Origin: an uncultured Acidobacteriia bacterium
GTDB lineage: Bacteria > Acidobacteriota > Terriglobia > Bryobacterales > Bryobacteraceae
Direction of reading: 5' to 3'
Assembly (NCBI GenBank): GCA_903828455.1
Contig: CAIKMJ010000046.1
Location: 124,001 to 188,000, forward strand
DNA: 64,000 nucleotides
The number at the start of each line of letters is the position of its first letter. Position 1 is the stretch's first letter. Positions 33,563 to 42,615 of this stretch are shown here, in pieces. The position numbers and the translations under genes are program-made. Under the pieces are notes generated by a model, which worked only from the letters and a program-made list of their open reading frames with translations, was not told the origin of the DNA and searched no databases.

Positions 33563-34545
33563 TGGGCAACTTCTGGGAATCGAAACGAGTATACGTAACC
33601 GGCGCCACCGGGCTGGTGGGAACGTGGCTGGTGAAGTACCTGGTGGAATCCGGCGCGCGCGTGGTGGCGCTGATCCGGGATCGCGATCCGCAGAGTGAAC
33701 TTTTCCGGAGTGGGCTGGAAGGCCGGATCGCTGTCGTCAACGGAGCGCTGGAAAGCTACTACGACCTGGAACGCGGCTTGGTGGAGCATGAGATCGACAC
33801 CGTGTTCCACCTCGCGGCGCAAACCATCGTGGGAACGGCGTACCGCAGTCCCCTCGCCACGTTCGAGGCGAATGTGCGGGGCACCTATAATCTGCTGGAA
33901 GCCTGCCGGGTGCAGTCGCACACGGTGAAACGGGTAGTGATCGCGTCGAGCGACAAGGCGTATGGCTCGGCCGACAAGCTTCCTTACGACGAAACGATGC
34001 CGCCGGCCGGACGTTTCCCGTACGATGTGTCAAAATCGTGCGCCGACCTGATCAGCCAGTCGTACTTTCATACGTACGATCTGCCGGTGGTCGTGGCGCG
34101 CTGCGGCAACATTTACGGTGGCGGCGACCTGAACTGGAGCCGCATTGTTCCCGGCACGATCCGCAGCCTGCATCGGGGCGAAGCTCCCATCATTCGCAGC
34201 GACGGCACGTATACGCGCGATTATGTGTACGTGGAAGACGCCGTGAGCGCCTACGTCGCGATGGCGGAAGCGCTCCACAAGCCGGGAGTGGCGGGAGAGG
34301 CCTTCAACTTCGGCCCTGCGCAGCCGTACCGCGTGAGGGAAATCGTGGATGCCTTGCGCCGCCTGATGAACCGCGAGGATCTGGAGCCGGAGGTGCTTTC
34401 GGTGGCGAAGGCGGAGATTCGGGATCAATTCCTCGATTCGGCCAAAGCACAGCGCGTGCTTGCCTGGAAGCCGAAATTCACGCTGGAGCAGGGTCTGGCT
34501 GAAAGCATCGAGTGGTACCGGGGCTACTTCGCCCGGTTTGAGTGA
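33562..34545 (+). CDS. rfbG: CDP-glucose 4,6-dehydratase
   Basis: 327 residues from the ATG at 33562, which overlaps the rfbF stop. VYVTGATGLVGTWL is the Rossmann nucleotide motif, SSDKAYG the family signature holding the active-site Ser, YDVSK the catalytic Tyr-Lys pair, and RCGNIYGGGDLNWSRIVPGT the substrate-binding stretch. It converts CDP-glucose to CDP-4-keto-6-deoxyglucose using a bound NAD. A longer reading frame begins inside rfbF and is not needed. The SDR gene starts four bases after the stop. Confidence 0.95.
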   Translation: MGNFWESKRVYVTGATGLVGTWLVKYLVESGARVVALIRDRDPQSELFRSGLEGRIAVVNGALESYYDLERGLVEHEIDTVFHLAAQTIVGTAYRSPLATFEANVRGTYNLLEACRVQSHTVKRVVIASSDKAYGSADKLPYDETMPPAGRFPYDVSKSCADLISQSYFHTYDLPVVVARCGNIYGGGDLNWSRIVPGTIRSLHRGEAPIIRSDGTYTRDYVYVEDAVSAYVAMAEALHKPGVAGEAFNFGPAQPYRVREIVDALRRLMNREDLEPEVLSVAKAEIRDQFLDSAKAQRVLAWKPKFTLEQGLAESIEWYRGYFARFE

Positions 34546-34549
34546 TGCC

Positions 34550-35515
34550 ATGATCGCCGGCCCGATTCTGGTCACTGGCGCTTCGGGCTTCATCGGCTCC
34601 CATCTGGCGCGCCGGCTGGCGGAAGCGGGCGCGGAAGTCACGGGACTGGCGTCAGCTTCGGGCGCGGCGGCACGACTTGCCGGCATGCCGGTGAACTTCA
34701 CTGCCGCTCACGCCGATCTGCGCGATCCGGAGGCGCTCCGGAGACTCTTCGAAGCAACTCCCTTCCGCGCCGTGTTCCATCTGGCGGCGCATGGCGTGCG
34801 GCAGGAGGCAGATGGAGGGCTGGCGACGGTAGAAACCAACACACTCGCGTCCTTTGCCCTGGCGCGCGCGGCGCTCGATTTCAAAGTGGAGCGGTTCGCC
34901 TACTGCGGATCGGGCTTTGAGTATTTGCCGCAGGACGCGCCGATCCCGGAGTCGACGCCGGTCGGATCGCACACGTTGTACGGTGCATCGAAAGCCGCAG
35001 GGTGGCTGCTGCTCGATTACCTGCGCCGCATGGAGGACCTTCCACTGGTTACGGTCCGGCCGTTTACTGTGTACGGGCCGGCGGAGGCTGATTCGAAACT
35101 GGTGCCCTACGTGATCCGCTGCGCGTTGCGCGGCCAGCCGATGAAATTGACCGCCGGAACCCAGGTTCGGGATTATGTTTACGTCAGCGACGTGGTTCGG
35201 GCGCTCGTATTGGCAGCGGAAAAAGGCAGCCCGGGTGATGTGTACAACGTTGGATCCGGGCCGCAGGGCGCGCGGACCGTGCGGTCGATCGTGGAACAGG
35301 CGGTTGAGATCGCCGGCGGCGCAGCATCGCTTTGCAACTTCGGCGAAGCGACTCGCGCGCGCACCGATCCGCCGGTGCTGGTGTCCGACCCGACGCTGGC
35401 GCGGACCAGACTCGGCTGGAATCCGCAGGTCAGTTTCGAAGAAGGTCTGCGACTTACCGCCGACTGGTACCGGTCCGAATGGTACAAGGAAATGTCGCTC
35501 CCGAAAAACTCATGA
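34550..35515 (+). CDS. Extended-SDR reductase/epimerase, probable CDP-3,6-dideoxyhexose synthase
   Basis: 321 residues from the ATG at 34550. [18 protein letters not shown] is the NAD(P)-binding motif and LYGASK holds the catalytic Tyr-Lys pair. In CDP-dideoxyhexose pathways one reductase acts after RfbH to reduce the 4-keto group, giving CDP-paratose (or abequose by the other stereochemistry). The position between rfbG and rfbH makes this the best candidate. Which stereoisomer is made cannot be read from sequence, but the downstream CDP-paratose 2-epimerase favours paratose. It overlaps rfbH by four bases (ATGA). It is not a close match to RfbS/RfbJ by eye, so the assignment rests on context. 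Confidence 0.8.
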   Translation: MIAGPILVTGASGFIGSHLARRLAEAGAEVTGLASASGAAARLAGMPVNFTAAHADLRDPEALRRLFEATPFRAVFHLAAHGVRQEADGGLATVETNTLASFALARAALDFKVERFAYCGSGFEYLPQDAPIPESTPVGSHTLYGASKAAGWLLLDYLRRMEDLPLVTVRPFTVYGPAEADSKLVPYVIRCALRGQPMKLTAGTQVRDYVYVSDVVRALVLAAEKGSPGDVYNVGSGPQGARTVRSIVEQAVEIAGGAASLCNFGEATRARTDPPVLVSDPTLARTRLGWNPQVSFEEGLRLTADWYRSEWYKEMSLPKNS

Positions 35516-36834
35516 CAGCCGACGAACTGCGCAGCCGAATTCTCGAACTCACACGCGAGTTCCACCGTGCGAACTGGCCGGTCCAGCCGTTCGAACCGGG
35601 CAAGAGTGCGGTTAATGTAACGGGCAAAGTTTTTGACGGCGACGAGATGGCCAATCTGGTCGACGCCTCGCTCGACTTCTGGCTCACAACCGGCCGCTAT
35701 GCAAAGATCTTCGAGCGCGATCTGGCGCGATTCATCGGGGCGCGGTTTTCGTCGCTGACCAATTCCGGCTCAAGCGCCAATCTGCTGGCCATGAGCGCAC
35801 TCACGTCTCCGAAGCTCGGGGACCGGCGACTGGCACCGGGAGACGAAGTCATTACAGTAGCGGCGGGATTTCCGACGACCGTAAATCCGATCGTCCAGAA
35901 CCGTCTGGTGCCGGTCTTTCTGGATGCGCGTATCCCAACCTACGATGCCGACCCGGCGCACCTCGAAGCCGCTCTTTCGCCCCGAACGCGCGCGGTCTTC
36001 ATGGCGCACACGCTGGGAAACCCGTTCGATCTTGGACCGGTGGCTGAGTTTTGCCGAAAACACGACCTCTGGCTGATCGAGGACAGCTGCGACGCGCTCG
36101 GCGCAGAGTACGGCGGCAAGATGGTGGGGACGTTCGGCGATCTTGCCACAGTGAGCTTTTATCCGGCGCATCACATTACGATGGGCGAAGGCGGTGCCGT
36201 ATTCGGCAAGCAGCCGAACCTGCAGGTCATCGTGGAATCGTTCCGCGACTGGGGCCGCGACTGCTGGTGCGAGCCCGGCAAGGACAATACCTGCGGTAAA
36301 CGGTTCGAGTGGCAACTCGGCGAACTCCCCTGCGGCTACGACCACAAGTACACATACAGCCATATTGGCTATAACCTGAAGGCGACCGACATGCAGGCAG
36401 CCGTCGGTGTGGCACAGCTCCGAAAGCTGCCGGGCTTCATTCAGCAGCGCCGCGATAATTTCGCTTATCTGAGAGCAGCGCTGGCGGATCTGGAAGAATT
36501 CCTCATTCTCCCCGAAGCCACGCCGAACAGCAATCCGAGCTGGTTTGGCTTCGTGTTGACTGTTCGGGAAAATGGACCGCTCACGCGCAATCAGGTGGTG
36601 AAATACCTCGAAGAGCGCAACATCAAAACACGCCTCCTGTTCGGCGGCAACATGCTGCGTCAGCCGGCGTATCTCGGGATGGAGCACCGGGTGGTCGGCG
36701 AATTGAAGGAAACGGACCGGATTATGAATCAGACATTCTGGGTCGGAATCTACCCGGCGCTGACGCGCGAGATGCTCGACTACACGGCCGATGCGCTGCA
36801 CGCGGCCTTCGGCAAAGCGGGGGTGCGAAGGTGA
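35512..36834 (+). CDS. rfbH: CDP-4-keto-6-deoxyglucose 3-dehydratase (E1)
   Basis: 440 residues from the ATG at 35512 (MTADELRS). It is a PMP/PLP-dependent enzyme in which the Schiff-base Lys of aminotransferases is replaced by His, seen here as [14 protein letters not shown]. The four iron-sulfur cysteines are present with the exact family spacing C-X57-C-X1-C-X7-C: the first in IEDSCDAL, the others in [13 protein letters not shown]. Together these define the E1 enzyme that removes the 3-hydroxyl with a reductase partner (E3). No E3-type ferredoxin reductase is encoded next to it. Its stop overlaps the rfbE start (GTGA). Confidence 0.96.
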   Translation: MTADELRSRILELTREFHRANWPVQPFEPGKSAVNVTGKVFDGDEMANLVDASLDFWLTTGRYAKIFERDLARFIGARFSSLTNSGSSANLLAMSALTSPKLGDRRLAPGDEVITVAAGFPTTVNPIVQNRLVPVFLDARIPTYDADPAHLEAALSPRTRAVFMAHTLGNPFDLGPVAEFCRKHDLWLIEDSCDALGAEYGGKMVGTFGDLATVSFYPAHHITMGEGGAVFGKQPNLQVIVESFRDWGRDCWCEPGKDNTCGKRFEWQLGELPCGYDHKYTYSHIGYNLKATDMQAAVGVAQLRKLPGFIQQRRDNFAYLRAALADLEEFLILPEATPNSNPSWFGFVLTVRENGPLTRNQVVKYLEERNIKTRLLFGGNMLRQPAYLGMEHRVVGELKETDRIMNQTFWVGIYPALTREMLDYTADALHAAFGKAGVRR

Positions 36835-37850
36835 AGTGGGTTCTCACGGGAGGCGCGGGGTTCATTGGCGCCAATCTGGCGAAGCGGCTGAAGGAAGCGG
36901 GCGAAACCTGCGTCGTCACGGATAACTTCCATCGGCCGGGCGCAAGGCTGAACCGCGAGTTTCTCGAGAAGCACTGCGGCATCACGGTGCAGTATCTGGA
37001 CATCCGGTTTGCCGATCAGGTCAACGCTTTTTTTGAAGCAAACGCGGATGTCGATGTGGTCGTCCATTTGGCGGGACAGGTTTCGTTCGTTGCGTCGATC
37101 GAAGATCCGCGTTACGACTTCGACACCAACGCGCTCGGGACTTTTAACGTTCTGGAAGCGCTGCGACGCTTCGCCCCCGGTGCGCGCGTCGTCTACTCGA
37201 GCACGAATAAGGTCTATGGCGATCTGACGGGACTGCGGTGCGAAGAGACAGCGACCCGCTACGTCCTGCCGGACTATCCGAACGGACTGCCGGAATCGCT
37301 GCCGATTGAACTACATGGCGGATATTCATGTTCCAAGGGGACAGCCGACATCTACATGCGCGACTACCGGGCCATGTACGGGCTCAAAACCGTGTCGCTG
37401 CGACAGTCCAGCATTTACGGCGGCAATCAGTATGCGACGGAAGATCAGGGCTGGGTCGCATATTTCGTGCAGATGGGTGTGCAGAATTCGCCGTACCGGA
37501 TCAGCGGCACTGGCAAACAGGTTCGCGACCTGCTGCACATCGACGATCTCTGCGCCTGTTTCCGCCGCATCGCTGAGCTTCCGGAAGACAGCGCAGCGTG
37601 GGGGCAGGCCTTCAACATGGGCGGCGGCGCGGGTTCCAGTCTGTCTTTGCTGGAATTGTTCGAGAAGCTGCGGACACGTTACGGTTTCACGATGACCTAC
37701 ACCGCCGGTCCGCCGCGGCTGGCCGATCAGAAGGTGTTCATCGCAGATACGACGAAGGCGCGGCAGATGCTGGGGTGGAAGCAACAGGTCAGCGTGGACG
37801 AGGGCCTCGACGAGATGGTCCAGTGGTCTCGCGCGCAGTGGAAGCGCTGA
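36831..37850 (+). CDS. rfbE: CDP-paratose 2-epimerase (CDP-tyvelose synthase)
   Basis: A 339-residue extended-SDR enzyme from a GTG at 36831 that overlaps the rfbH stop. [17 protein letters not shown] is the NAD motif. [26 protein letters not shown] (Tyr-Lys pair) and [20 protein letters not shown] match the RfbE/tyvelose-epimerase subfamily. It inverts C2 of CDP-paratose to give CDP-tyvelose. Its presence as last gene of the unit fixes the product of the cassette as tyvelose, a sugar otherwise known from Salmonella group D and Yersinia O-antigens. The flippase gene is convergent 15 bases away. Confidence 0.95.
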   Translation: MKWVLTGGAGFIGANLAKRLKEAGETCVVTDNFHRPGARLNREFLEKHCGITVQYLDIRFADQVNAFFEANADVDVVVHLAGQVSFVASIEDPRYDFDTNALGTFNVLEALRRFAPGARVVYSSTNKVYGDLTGLRCEETATRYVLPDYPNGLPESLPIELHGGYSCSKGTADIYMRDYRAMYGLKTVSLRQSSIYGGNQYATEDQGWVAYFVQMGVQNSPYRISGTGKQVRDLLHIDDLCACFRRIAELPEDSAAWGQAFNMGGGAGSSLSLLELFEKLRTRYGFTMTYTAGPPRLADQKVFIADTTKARQMLGWKQQVSVDEGLDEMVQWSRAQWKR

Positions 37851-37865
37851 ACCGGAACTCCGGTA

Positions 37866-39236
37866 TTATTCCTCAGCGACCGTGCGGACCAAATGCCGGG
37901 CGTTGACAAGCTGATCCCAGAGGCCCACTTCGAGAACCACATGATAGCCCACAACGGCCACAATCTGCGCGATCGTGAAAGCCCAGCACAGCCCGACGAA
38001 AGAAAGCTTTCCCGTCAGATGCAGACCGCCGAGGATCAGGACATTCATCGCAAGAATTGACAGCGAGTAGCGGGAATTCAGCAGGGGCTTGCCGACTCCG
38101 TAGGCCAGGAAGTAGGGAGCGCATCCCAACGCATGAATAGCGGCGGCGAGGGCAAACACCGGCAGTACCGCCGCCACGGGACCCGCCGTGCCGGCACCCA
38201 GCCACAGCGGCAAAAGCCAGTGCCGCAGCAGAACGAGAGGGACGAGGCCGCCGAGCGCGATTCCGCCGCTGGCAAGAATCATCCGCAAATAGACCCGCCG
38301 GATTCGCCGTGGCTCTGAATTGGCGCTCACGAAGGGGAAGAGTACCTCGCAAAGCGCCGCGACGGCCGAGTGAACCTTATACGGAATCATGGATGCCATC
38401 TGGTAGATCGTCACCGATGCGGGGCCAAAGAGCACGCCCGCCAGGTAACGCTGCCCCTGGAACATCAGAATCTCCGAGGCCGAGTTGAAGGTCAGGACGG
38501 AGCCGAACTTCACCATGCGATGAAACGTCCGCCGCGTCGGTCTTGCCCGCCAAAGAGGCATGCCACTCGCCAGGCAGTCGCGCAAGCCGCGAAAGGCAGC
38601 AAAGATGAAAATCAGCGCGCTGGAGAAGAGGCTCACCAGCGTCAGTCCAATGAGTCCGGCTCCCCCCCAATAAACTGCGGCCACACCTCCGCCAAACGTC
38701 AGCACCGAAAGACCCGACATGCAGAGGGCGGAGAGATGGAAGCGCTGGAACGCCTTGAAAATGGCGAGGCAGACCGAGTTCAGCATAAAAAACGCAAATT
38801 GCCCGGCGGCAATCCGGAAGCTGCTGATTCCCTCGGCATGAAGAGCGGCATCTACGTTGAAGGTCTTCATGAACAGGGGCGACAGAAACCAGAGCAGGGC
38901 AGCGCCCACAATGCCCAGTCCTCCATAAAAACAGAGCGAGGTGACGACTACTTCCGCCGCTTCGTCCAAAGCGCCGGCGGCGAGGTCTTCCGATACGAAC
39001 TTGAGGGTAGCAGCGGAAAAACCGAGGTCCAGCATCGCCAGCGTTCCGGTGACTGAACTACCGAGGATATAGACGCCCATCGCAGCCAGACCCACATGCC
39101 GAACCAGAAACGGGTAGGCAAAAAAAGTCACCAGGCTGGGGATGGCAAAACCGGCAACGCCGAAGAACCCGTTCGTGCGGTTTTTCGAAACGAGTCGCAG
39201 CTTTTGAAGAACGCTGAATCGGCTGGATAACCCCAT
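37866..39236 (-). CDS. Polysaccharide flippase (Wzx-like)
   Basis: A 456-residue polytopic membrane protein with about 12-14 hydrophobic segments, starting LVSKNRTNGFFGVAGFAIPSL. It belongs to the polysaccharide transporter superfamily and should flip lipid-linked repeat units across the inner membrane. It faces the tyvelose operon and the Wzy-like polymerase, so it is the likely flippase for the tyvelose-containing glycan. It shows little obvious similarity to the flippase at 17652-19181, which suggests two separate glycans. Confidence 0.9.
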   Translation of the reverse strand: MGLSSRFSVLQKLRLVSKNRTNGFFGVAGFAIPSLVTFFAYPFLVRHVGLAAMGVYILGSSVTGTLAMLDLGFSAATLKFVSEDLAAGALDEAAEVVVTSLCFYGGLGIVGAALLWFLSPLFMKTFNVDAALHAEGISSFRIAAGQFAFFMLNSVCLAIFKAFQRFHLSALCMSGLSVLTFGGGVAAVYWGGAGLIGLTLVSLFSSALIFIFAAFRGLRDCLASGMPLWRARPTRRTFHRMVKFGSVLTFNSASEILMFQGQRYLAGVLFGPASVTIYQMASMIPYKVHSAVAALCEVLFPFVSANSEPRRIRRVYLRMILASGGIALGGLVPLVLLRHWLLPLWLGAGTAGPVAAVLPVFALAAAIHALGCAPYFLAYGVGKPLLNSRYSLSILAMNVLILGGLHLTGKLSFVGLCWAFTIAQIVAVVGYHVVLEVGLWDQLVNARHLVRTVAEE

Positions 39237-39706
39237 GAGACCGCGGCAGTTTGGCTTTGCTGTTATTGTCGCACCGCTGCGTTTGGCGAATCAGTTCATT
39301 TTTCCGGATTCTCGCCCAGAGCCAGGATTCGAAATCATACCTCGCGATTCCACGTGATCAACCGACCAGCTCGCGGGTTGCAGCAGCTCTCATCCTGACA
39401 CGAGAGCCCATGCAAAATGGTTGCCCGGAGCCCTGTCCCAAACCGCGTCACCACCGTCAGCGTACGCCACGACGACGGCCAACCGACGCCCATATTCTTC
39501 CAGAACGTGGTCCAGCGACCCAAATCGGAGATGGGATTGGTAGATCATTTGGTTACGTGAGGCAATACGGCATGCAACCCGTCAATGGGAGAAGAGGCTG
39601 GACCTCCCGGGCGGCCAGCCTCCCAGCTCCGGACGGCTTCGCTGCCGCTCTGCGCCGCGTAGCACTCCCATTCACCGCGAAATATTTCACTTGCTAAAAT
39701 CCGGGT
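39237..39706. other. Gap of 470 bases with no convincing gene
   Basis: Between the divergently placed flippase and Wzy-like polymerase. Long open frames here lack domains and have poor composition. One 52-residue minus-strand frame (39390-39548) has protein-like composition and is listed separately. The region must contain the promoters for both flanking genes. Confidence 0.5.
39390..39548 (-). CDS. Possible short protein or remnant
   Basis: A 52-residue reading frame from an ATG at 39548 with protein-like composition (SLDHVLEEYGRRLAVVVAYA, then GDAVWDRAPGNHFAW). No ribosome site and no family is recognised. It may be a fragment of a lost gene. Its GC-rich third positions are the only support. 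Confidence 0.2.
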   Translation of the reverse strand: MIYQSHLRFGSLDHVLEEYGRRLAVVVAYADGGDAVWDRAPGNHFAWALVSG

Positions 39707-41035
39707 GTGAGTACAGCCACCGTTTCCGGGCCGGCAGACTCGCGGCGATTAGCCAGCGGGCGCTACGAGCCAGTTGGCCAGCGCGCAAAGATTACTCTTC
39801 GGCCTTTCCCGTTTGCGCCGCTTATTCTTTTCATCCTCGGATTTCTGTTGGCGACGGAGATCCAGTTCGTGGGTCTTGTCTTTGCGGGCGAAATCGCATT
39901 GATCCCGGCAGCGCTGATGAGTTTCGCCTATTCTGTCCGCGAGAGAGATGGTGAACTTTGGAAGTTCGTGGGCTTTTACAGCTTCACGTTGTTCGTTTAT
40001 ATCGCCGCCGATACAATCAACGGCACAGTCATCACCGATGCCCTGCGGGGCTGGGCGCGACTGTGCTTCGTCCTCGTTATTTTATTGGGCATGCGGCCAA
40101 TCCTCTCGCAGAGCCGGTTCAACCTGTTCCCGATCTGTGCCGGAATGCTCGCCGGATATCTCGCTTTGAAGCATGATCTGAAGTCCGCAGAGCTTTGGAA
40201 GTTTTATGCTGCGCCCGTAGCCATCGCATCCGGCCTGTATCTGATCGCCTGGATGAGCAAACGATTCGTGTTTTTACTCAGCTGTGTCTTCCTTCTCATC
40301 GCAGCGATCAGCTTCATGTTGATTGACGCGCGCGCCGGAGCGGCATTTTGTTTGATGATTGCCGGTATTACCGCGGCGCGCGTCGCAGCCGTGAGGCGCG
40401 TCCGCAGACTGCTGCCGGTGCTCCTCGCAACCGGCGTTGTACTGGCCGGCCTGCTGACGTTTTTCATTCTGAATCAAACCAATGACGCTTACGGCCAGCG
40501 CCGGTCCGGTTCCAACGTCGCGAGGATTGCAGCTATGATCACGGCAGCCGAGACCATTGCTCAACACCCGCTGCTCGGCGTAGGCTCCTGGAGTAGTTCC
40601 GCCGAAGCAGCGGATCGCCATCGCCAGATCACCGAGGAACTCGGCCAGGCGTACGACGCTGAAGCGACCAACCAGGCAGGACATTCACAGATTTTGCAGG
40701 CCTTTACCGAAGCAGGTATCCTTGCCGGACTCGCCTTTATTTATTATCTTTGGCGACTTCTACGTGCGCTCCGCTGGATGCTGCGAAAGCCCATGGACCG
40801 CCTGTATGCGGTGGAATTCTATTTTCTGATCAATGGACTTTGGGCCTGCCTCTTCAGCGGTCTCAACGGCCCGCAACGCATCTACGTCGCGATCACAATC
40901 TGCCTGTGCATTTTGCTGACGGAAGAGGAAAAGGTATACAACCGCGAGCTCGCGCGCCGGCGTAACGCTTATCGCGAAATGTTGATTGCCGGGATCCGCC
41001 AGGGACGGCGCCTCGCTGAAGCCGGGCCCGCCTGA
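39707..41035 (+). CDS. O-antigen polymerase/ligase family protein (Wzy-like)
   Basis: A 442-residue polytopic protein (about 11-12 hydrophobic segments) with a large periplasmic loop near residues 270-330, which contains HPLLGVGSWSSSAEAADRH and NQAGHSQILQAFTEAGILA. The H-P-L-x-G-x-G and H-(S/N)-x-x-L motifs are those of the O-antigen ligase/polymerase family. It should polymerise or ligate the oligosaccharide after the flippase acts. The GTG start has no strong ribosome site. It is oriented away from the flippase. Confidence 0.87.
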   Translation: MSTATVSGPADSRRLASGRYEPVGQRAKITLRPFPFAPLILFILGFLLATEIQFVGLVFAGEIALIPAALMSFAYSVRERDGELWKFVGFYSFTLFVYIAADTINGTVITDALRGWARLCFVLVILLGMRPILSQSRFNLFPICAGMLAGYLALKHDLKSAELWKFYAAPVAIASGLYLIAWMSKRFVFLLSCVFLLIAAISFMLIDARAGAAFCLMIAGITAARVAAVRRVRRLLPVLLATGVVLAGLLTFFILNQTNDAYGQRRSGSNVARIAAMITAAETIAQHPLLGVGSWSSSAEAADRHRQITEELGQAYDAEATNQAGHSQILQAFTEAGILAGLAFIYYLWRLLRALRWMLRKPMDRLYAVEFYFLINGLWACLFSGLNGPQRIYVAITICLCILLTEEEKVYNRELARRRNAYREMLIAGIRQGRRLAEAGPA

Positions 41036-41093
41036 CGCGCCCGAACGTTGCGCCCGATTTGCGTGTTTGGCAATATCGCGAGCGCTGCGTCGA

Positions 41094-41879
41094 TCAGAGC
41101 TGCAAATAGGCGAACGACGTGCCGCGAATCTTCTTCGCCCCGCGAAAAGCGGGCTCGGTTCTGTAAAGCAGACCCACCGCGTTCGTCAGTCCTTCGTACC
41201 ACGCGTCGTAATCGTCCCACACGATAACGCCGTGGCCTCCGCGCAGCATTTCCAGCGCGCGGCGTGAGTCGTTCAGAACCGCTTCGTAGCTGTGGGACGC
41301 GTCGATGAAGATGAAATCCATCGAATTGAGATAGGGAGAGTAATCGAAAGTGGATGAATCCCCGAATAACTGAACAACTTTCCCGGCATAGGGAGTGCCG
41401 GCAAATAATCGGGGGGCTTCCAGATTCTGGACGAAAGCGTTCTCGCCGTCGAGCACGGCGAACTGGGCCGCCTCAATCTTTTCACGCGGCAGATCGAGAG
41501 TGAAAATCTTCGCGTCTTCCGGAGAGTTCGCCGCAAGATTCAGCGTCGTCCGGCCCTGAAAAGTCCCGAACTCGAAAATGCGCCGCGGACGAAAAAAGTC
41601 GCAGAGCGTATCGATCACGAAAAGGTCAAACAGGCCGAGCCCGCCGTTCTGGTTACAGTCGGCCTTCTCCATCCGAATATGCCGGGCCATCGGAACCAGG
41701 TCGTCGATGCCGACTTCGGGGAGGAGTTGTTCGGCAGGGCGGATCCTCTTGCCGGCCAAATCGCAGATGAGCTTCATGCCGGTGCGATCGGCCCGGCTCA
41801 GACACCCGATGGTAAAGATCCGGGCGCAGTATGCAAGCGCGGCAAAGTACACCCGCAGCAGTGGAATGAGCTTTGTCAT
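41094..41879 (-). CDS. Class I SAM-dependent methyltransferase (Methyltransf_24-like)
   Basis: A 261-residue protein. IFEFGTFQGRTTLNLA (about 137-152) is the SAM motif, IFTLDLPREK the acidic second strand, and FIFIDASHSYEAVLNDSRRA the characteristic motif of this family, which includes cephalosporin hydroxylase-like proteins and sugar methyltransferases. A short hydrophobic N-terminus (about 7-25) may anchor it. It starts 12 bases after the stop of the Dpm1-like gene and closes a three-gene operon, so it probably modifies a glycan. Confidence 0.85.
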   Translation of the reverse strand: MTKLIPLLRVYFAALAYCARIFTIGCLSRADRTGMKLICDLAGKRIRPAEQLLPEVGIDDLVPMARHIRMEKADCNQNGGLGLFDLFVIDTLCDFFRPRRIFEFGTFQGRTTLNLAANSPEDAKIFTLDLPREKIEAAQFAVLDGENAFVQNLEAPRLFAGTPYAGKVVQLFGDSSTFDYSPYLNSMDFIFIDASHSYEAVLNDSRRALEMLRGGHGVIVWDDYDAWYEGLTNAVGLLYRTEPAFRGAKKIRGTSFAYLQL

Positions 41880-41891
41880 CGGACCATCATC

Positions 41892-42578
41892 TTAACGTAT
41901 ACGCAGCAGACGGATCAGCGTCACGCCGTAACTAAAGATAAACACGAACAGGTTGCGTTTGCTCTTGCCGAACATGCGCTGTTTGAAGGTGAAAGGAAGT
42001 TCTTTGATCCGCAGTTGTTTCGTCCGCCGGGCGAGCCGAATCAGGATTTCTTCCACGATATCGAAGTTGTCGCACTTCAGTTCAATGTTTCTCAGTTCCT
42101 CGCCGCGATACAGCTTGAAGCTGTTCGAGACATCCTGGCAGTTGAGGTTCAGAAAGAAGGCATACGTCCAGTTGAGCATCCGGCTCATGAGAACGAGCAT
42201 CGGTGAATTTTCCGTATGCCCCCCATCGACGTATCGCGACGCCACCACCACATCGAACTGCTCACGCCAGTGGAGCATTTGCGTGATGAATTCGGGCCCA
42301 TGGGAGCCGTCGGCATCCATAAAACACACATACTTGCCCTGCGTATGTGCGATCCCGGTGCGAACCGCGGCGCCGAAGCTATCACCCCCGGCACGCCGCA
42401 GATGCACGGCTCCGGCCTGCCTGCATGCGCCTTCGGTATCGTCCAGTGCGGCGGCTGTATCCACGACCAGAATTTCGTATGTCAGGCCGGCATCATCCAG
42501 AACCTTCTTCAGCCGCGGCAGCAGCAGCCGGAGATTCTCCTCTTCCATGTAGGCGGGTATTACGATGCTCAGTTCCAT
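41892..42578 (-). CDS. Dolichol-phosphate-mannose synthase-like GT2 glycosyltransferase
   Basis: 228 residues from the ATG at 42578 (MELSIVIPAYMEEENLRLLL). The start shown upstream adds 17 residues with no domain. ILVVDTAAALDDTEGACRQ is the donor strand, FMDADGSH the DXD motif, ASRYVDGG and VSNSFKLYRG the acceptor region. The C-terminus (NLFVFIFSYGVTLIRLL) is one hydrophobic segment. Such enzymes transfer a sugar from a nucleotide to undecaprenyl phosphate. The membrane GT-C-like protein upstream would then use the product. Confidence 0.9.
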   Translation of the reverse strand: MELSIVIPAYMEEENLRLLLPRLKKVLDDAGLTYEILVVDTAAALDDTEGACRQAGAVHLRRAGGDSFGAAVRTGIAHTQGKYVCFMDADGSHGPEFITQMLHWREQFDVVVASRYVDGGHTENSPMLVLMSRMLNWTYAFFLNLNCQDVSNSFKLYRGEELRNIELKCDNFDIVEEILIRLARRTKQLRIKELPFTFKQRMFGKSKRNLFVFIFSYGVTLIRLLRIR

Positions 42579-42615
42579 TGTTTGAGTCGATTCTGTGCGA
42601 ACAGACGCTATGGTC

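Noticed and set aside
39251-39697. Plus-strand frame of 148 codons in the flippase-polymerase gap
   Set aside because: Arg/Pro/Ser-rich translation, no ribosome site, no domain, and a likely promoter region.
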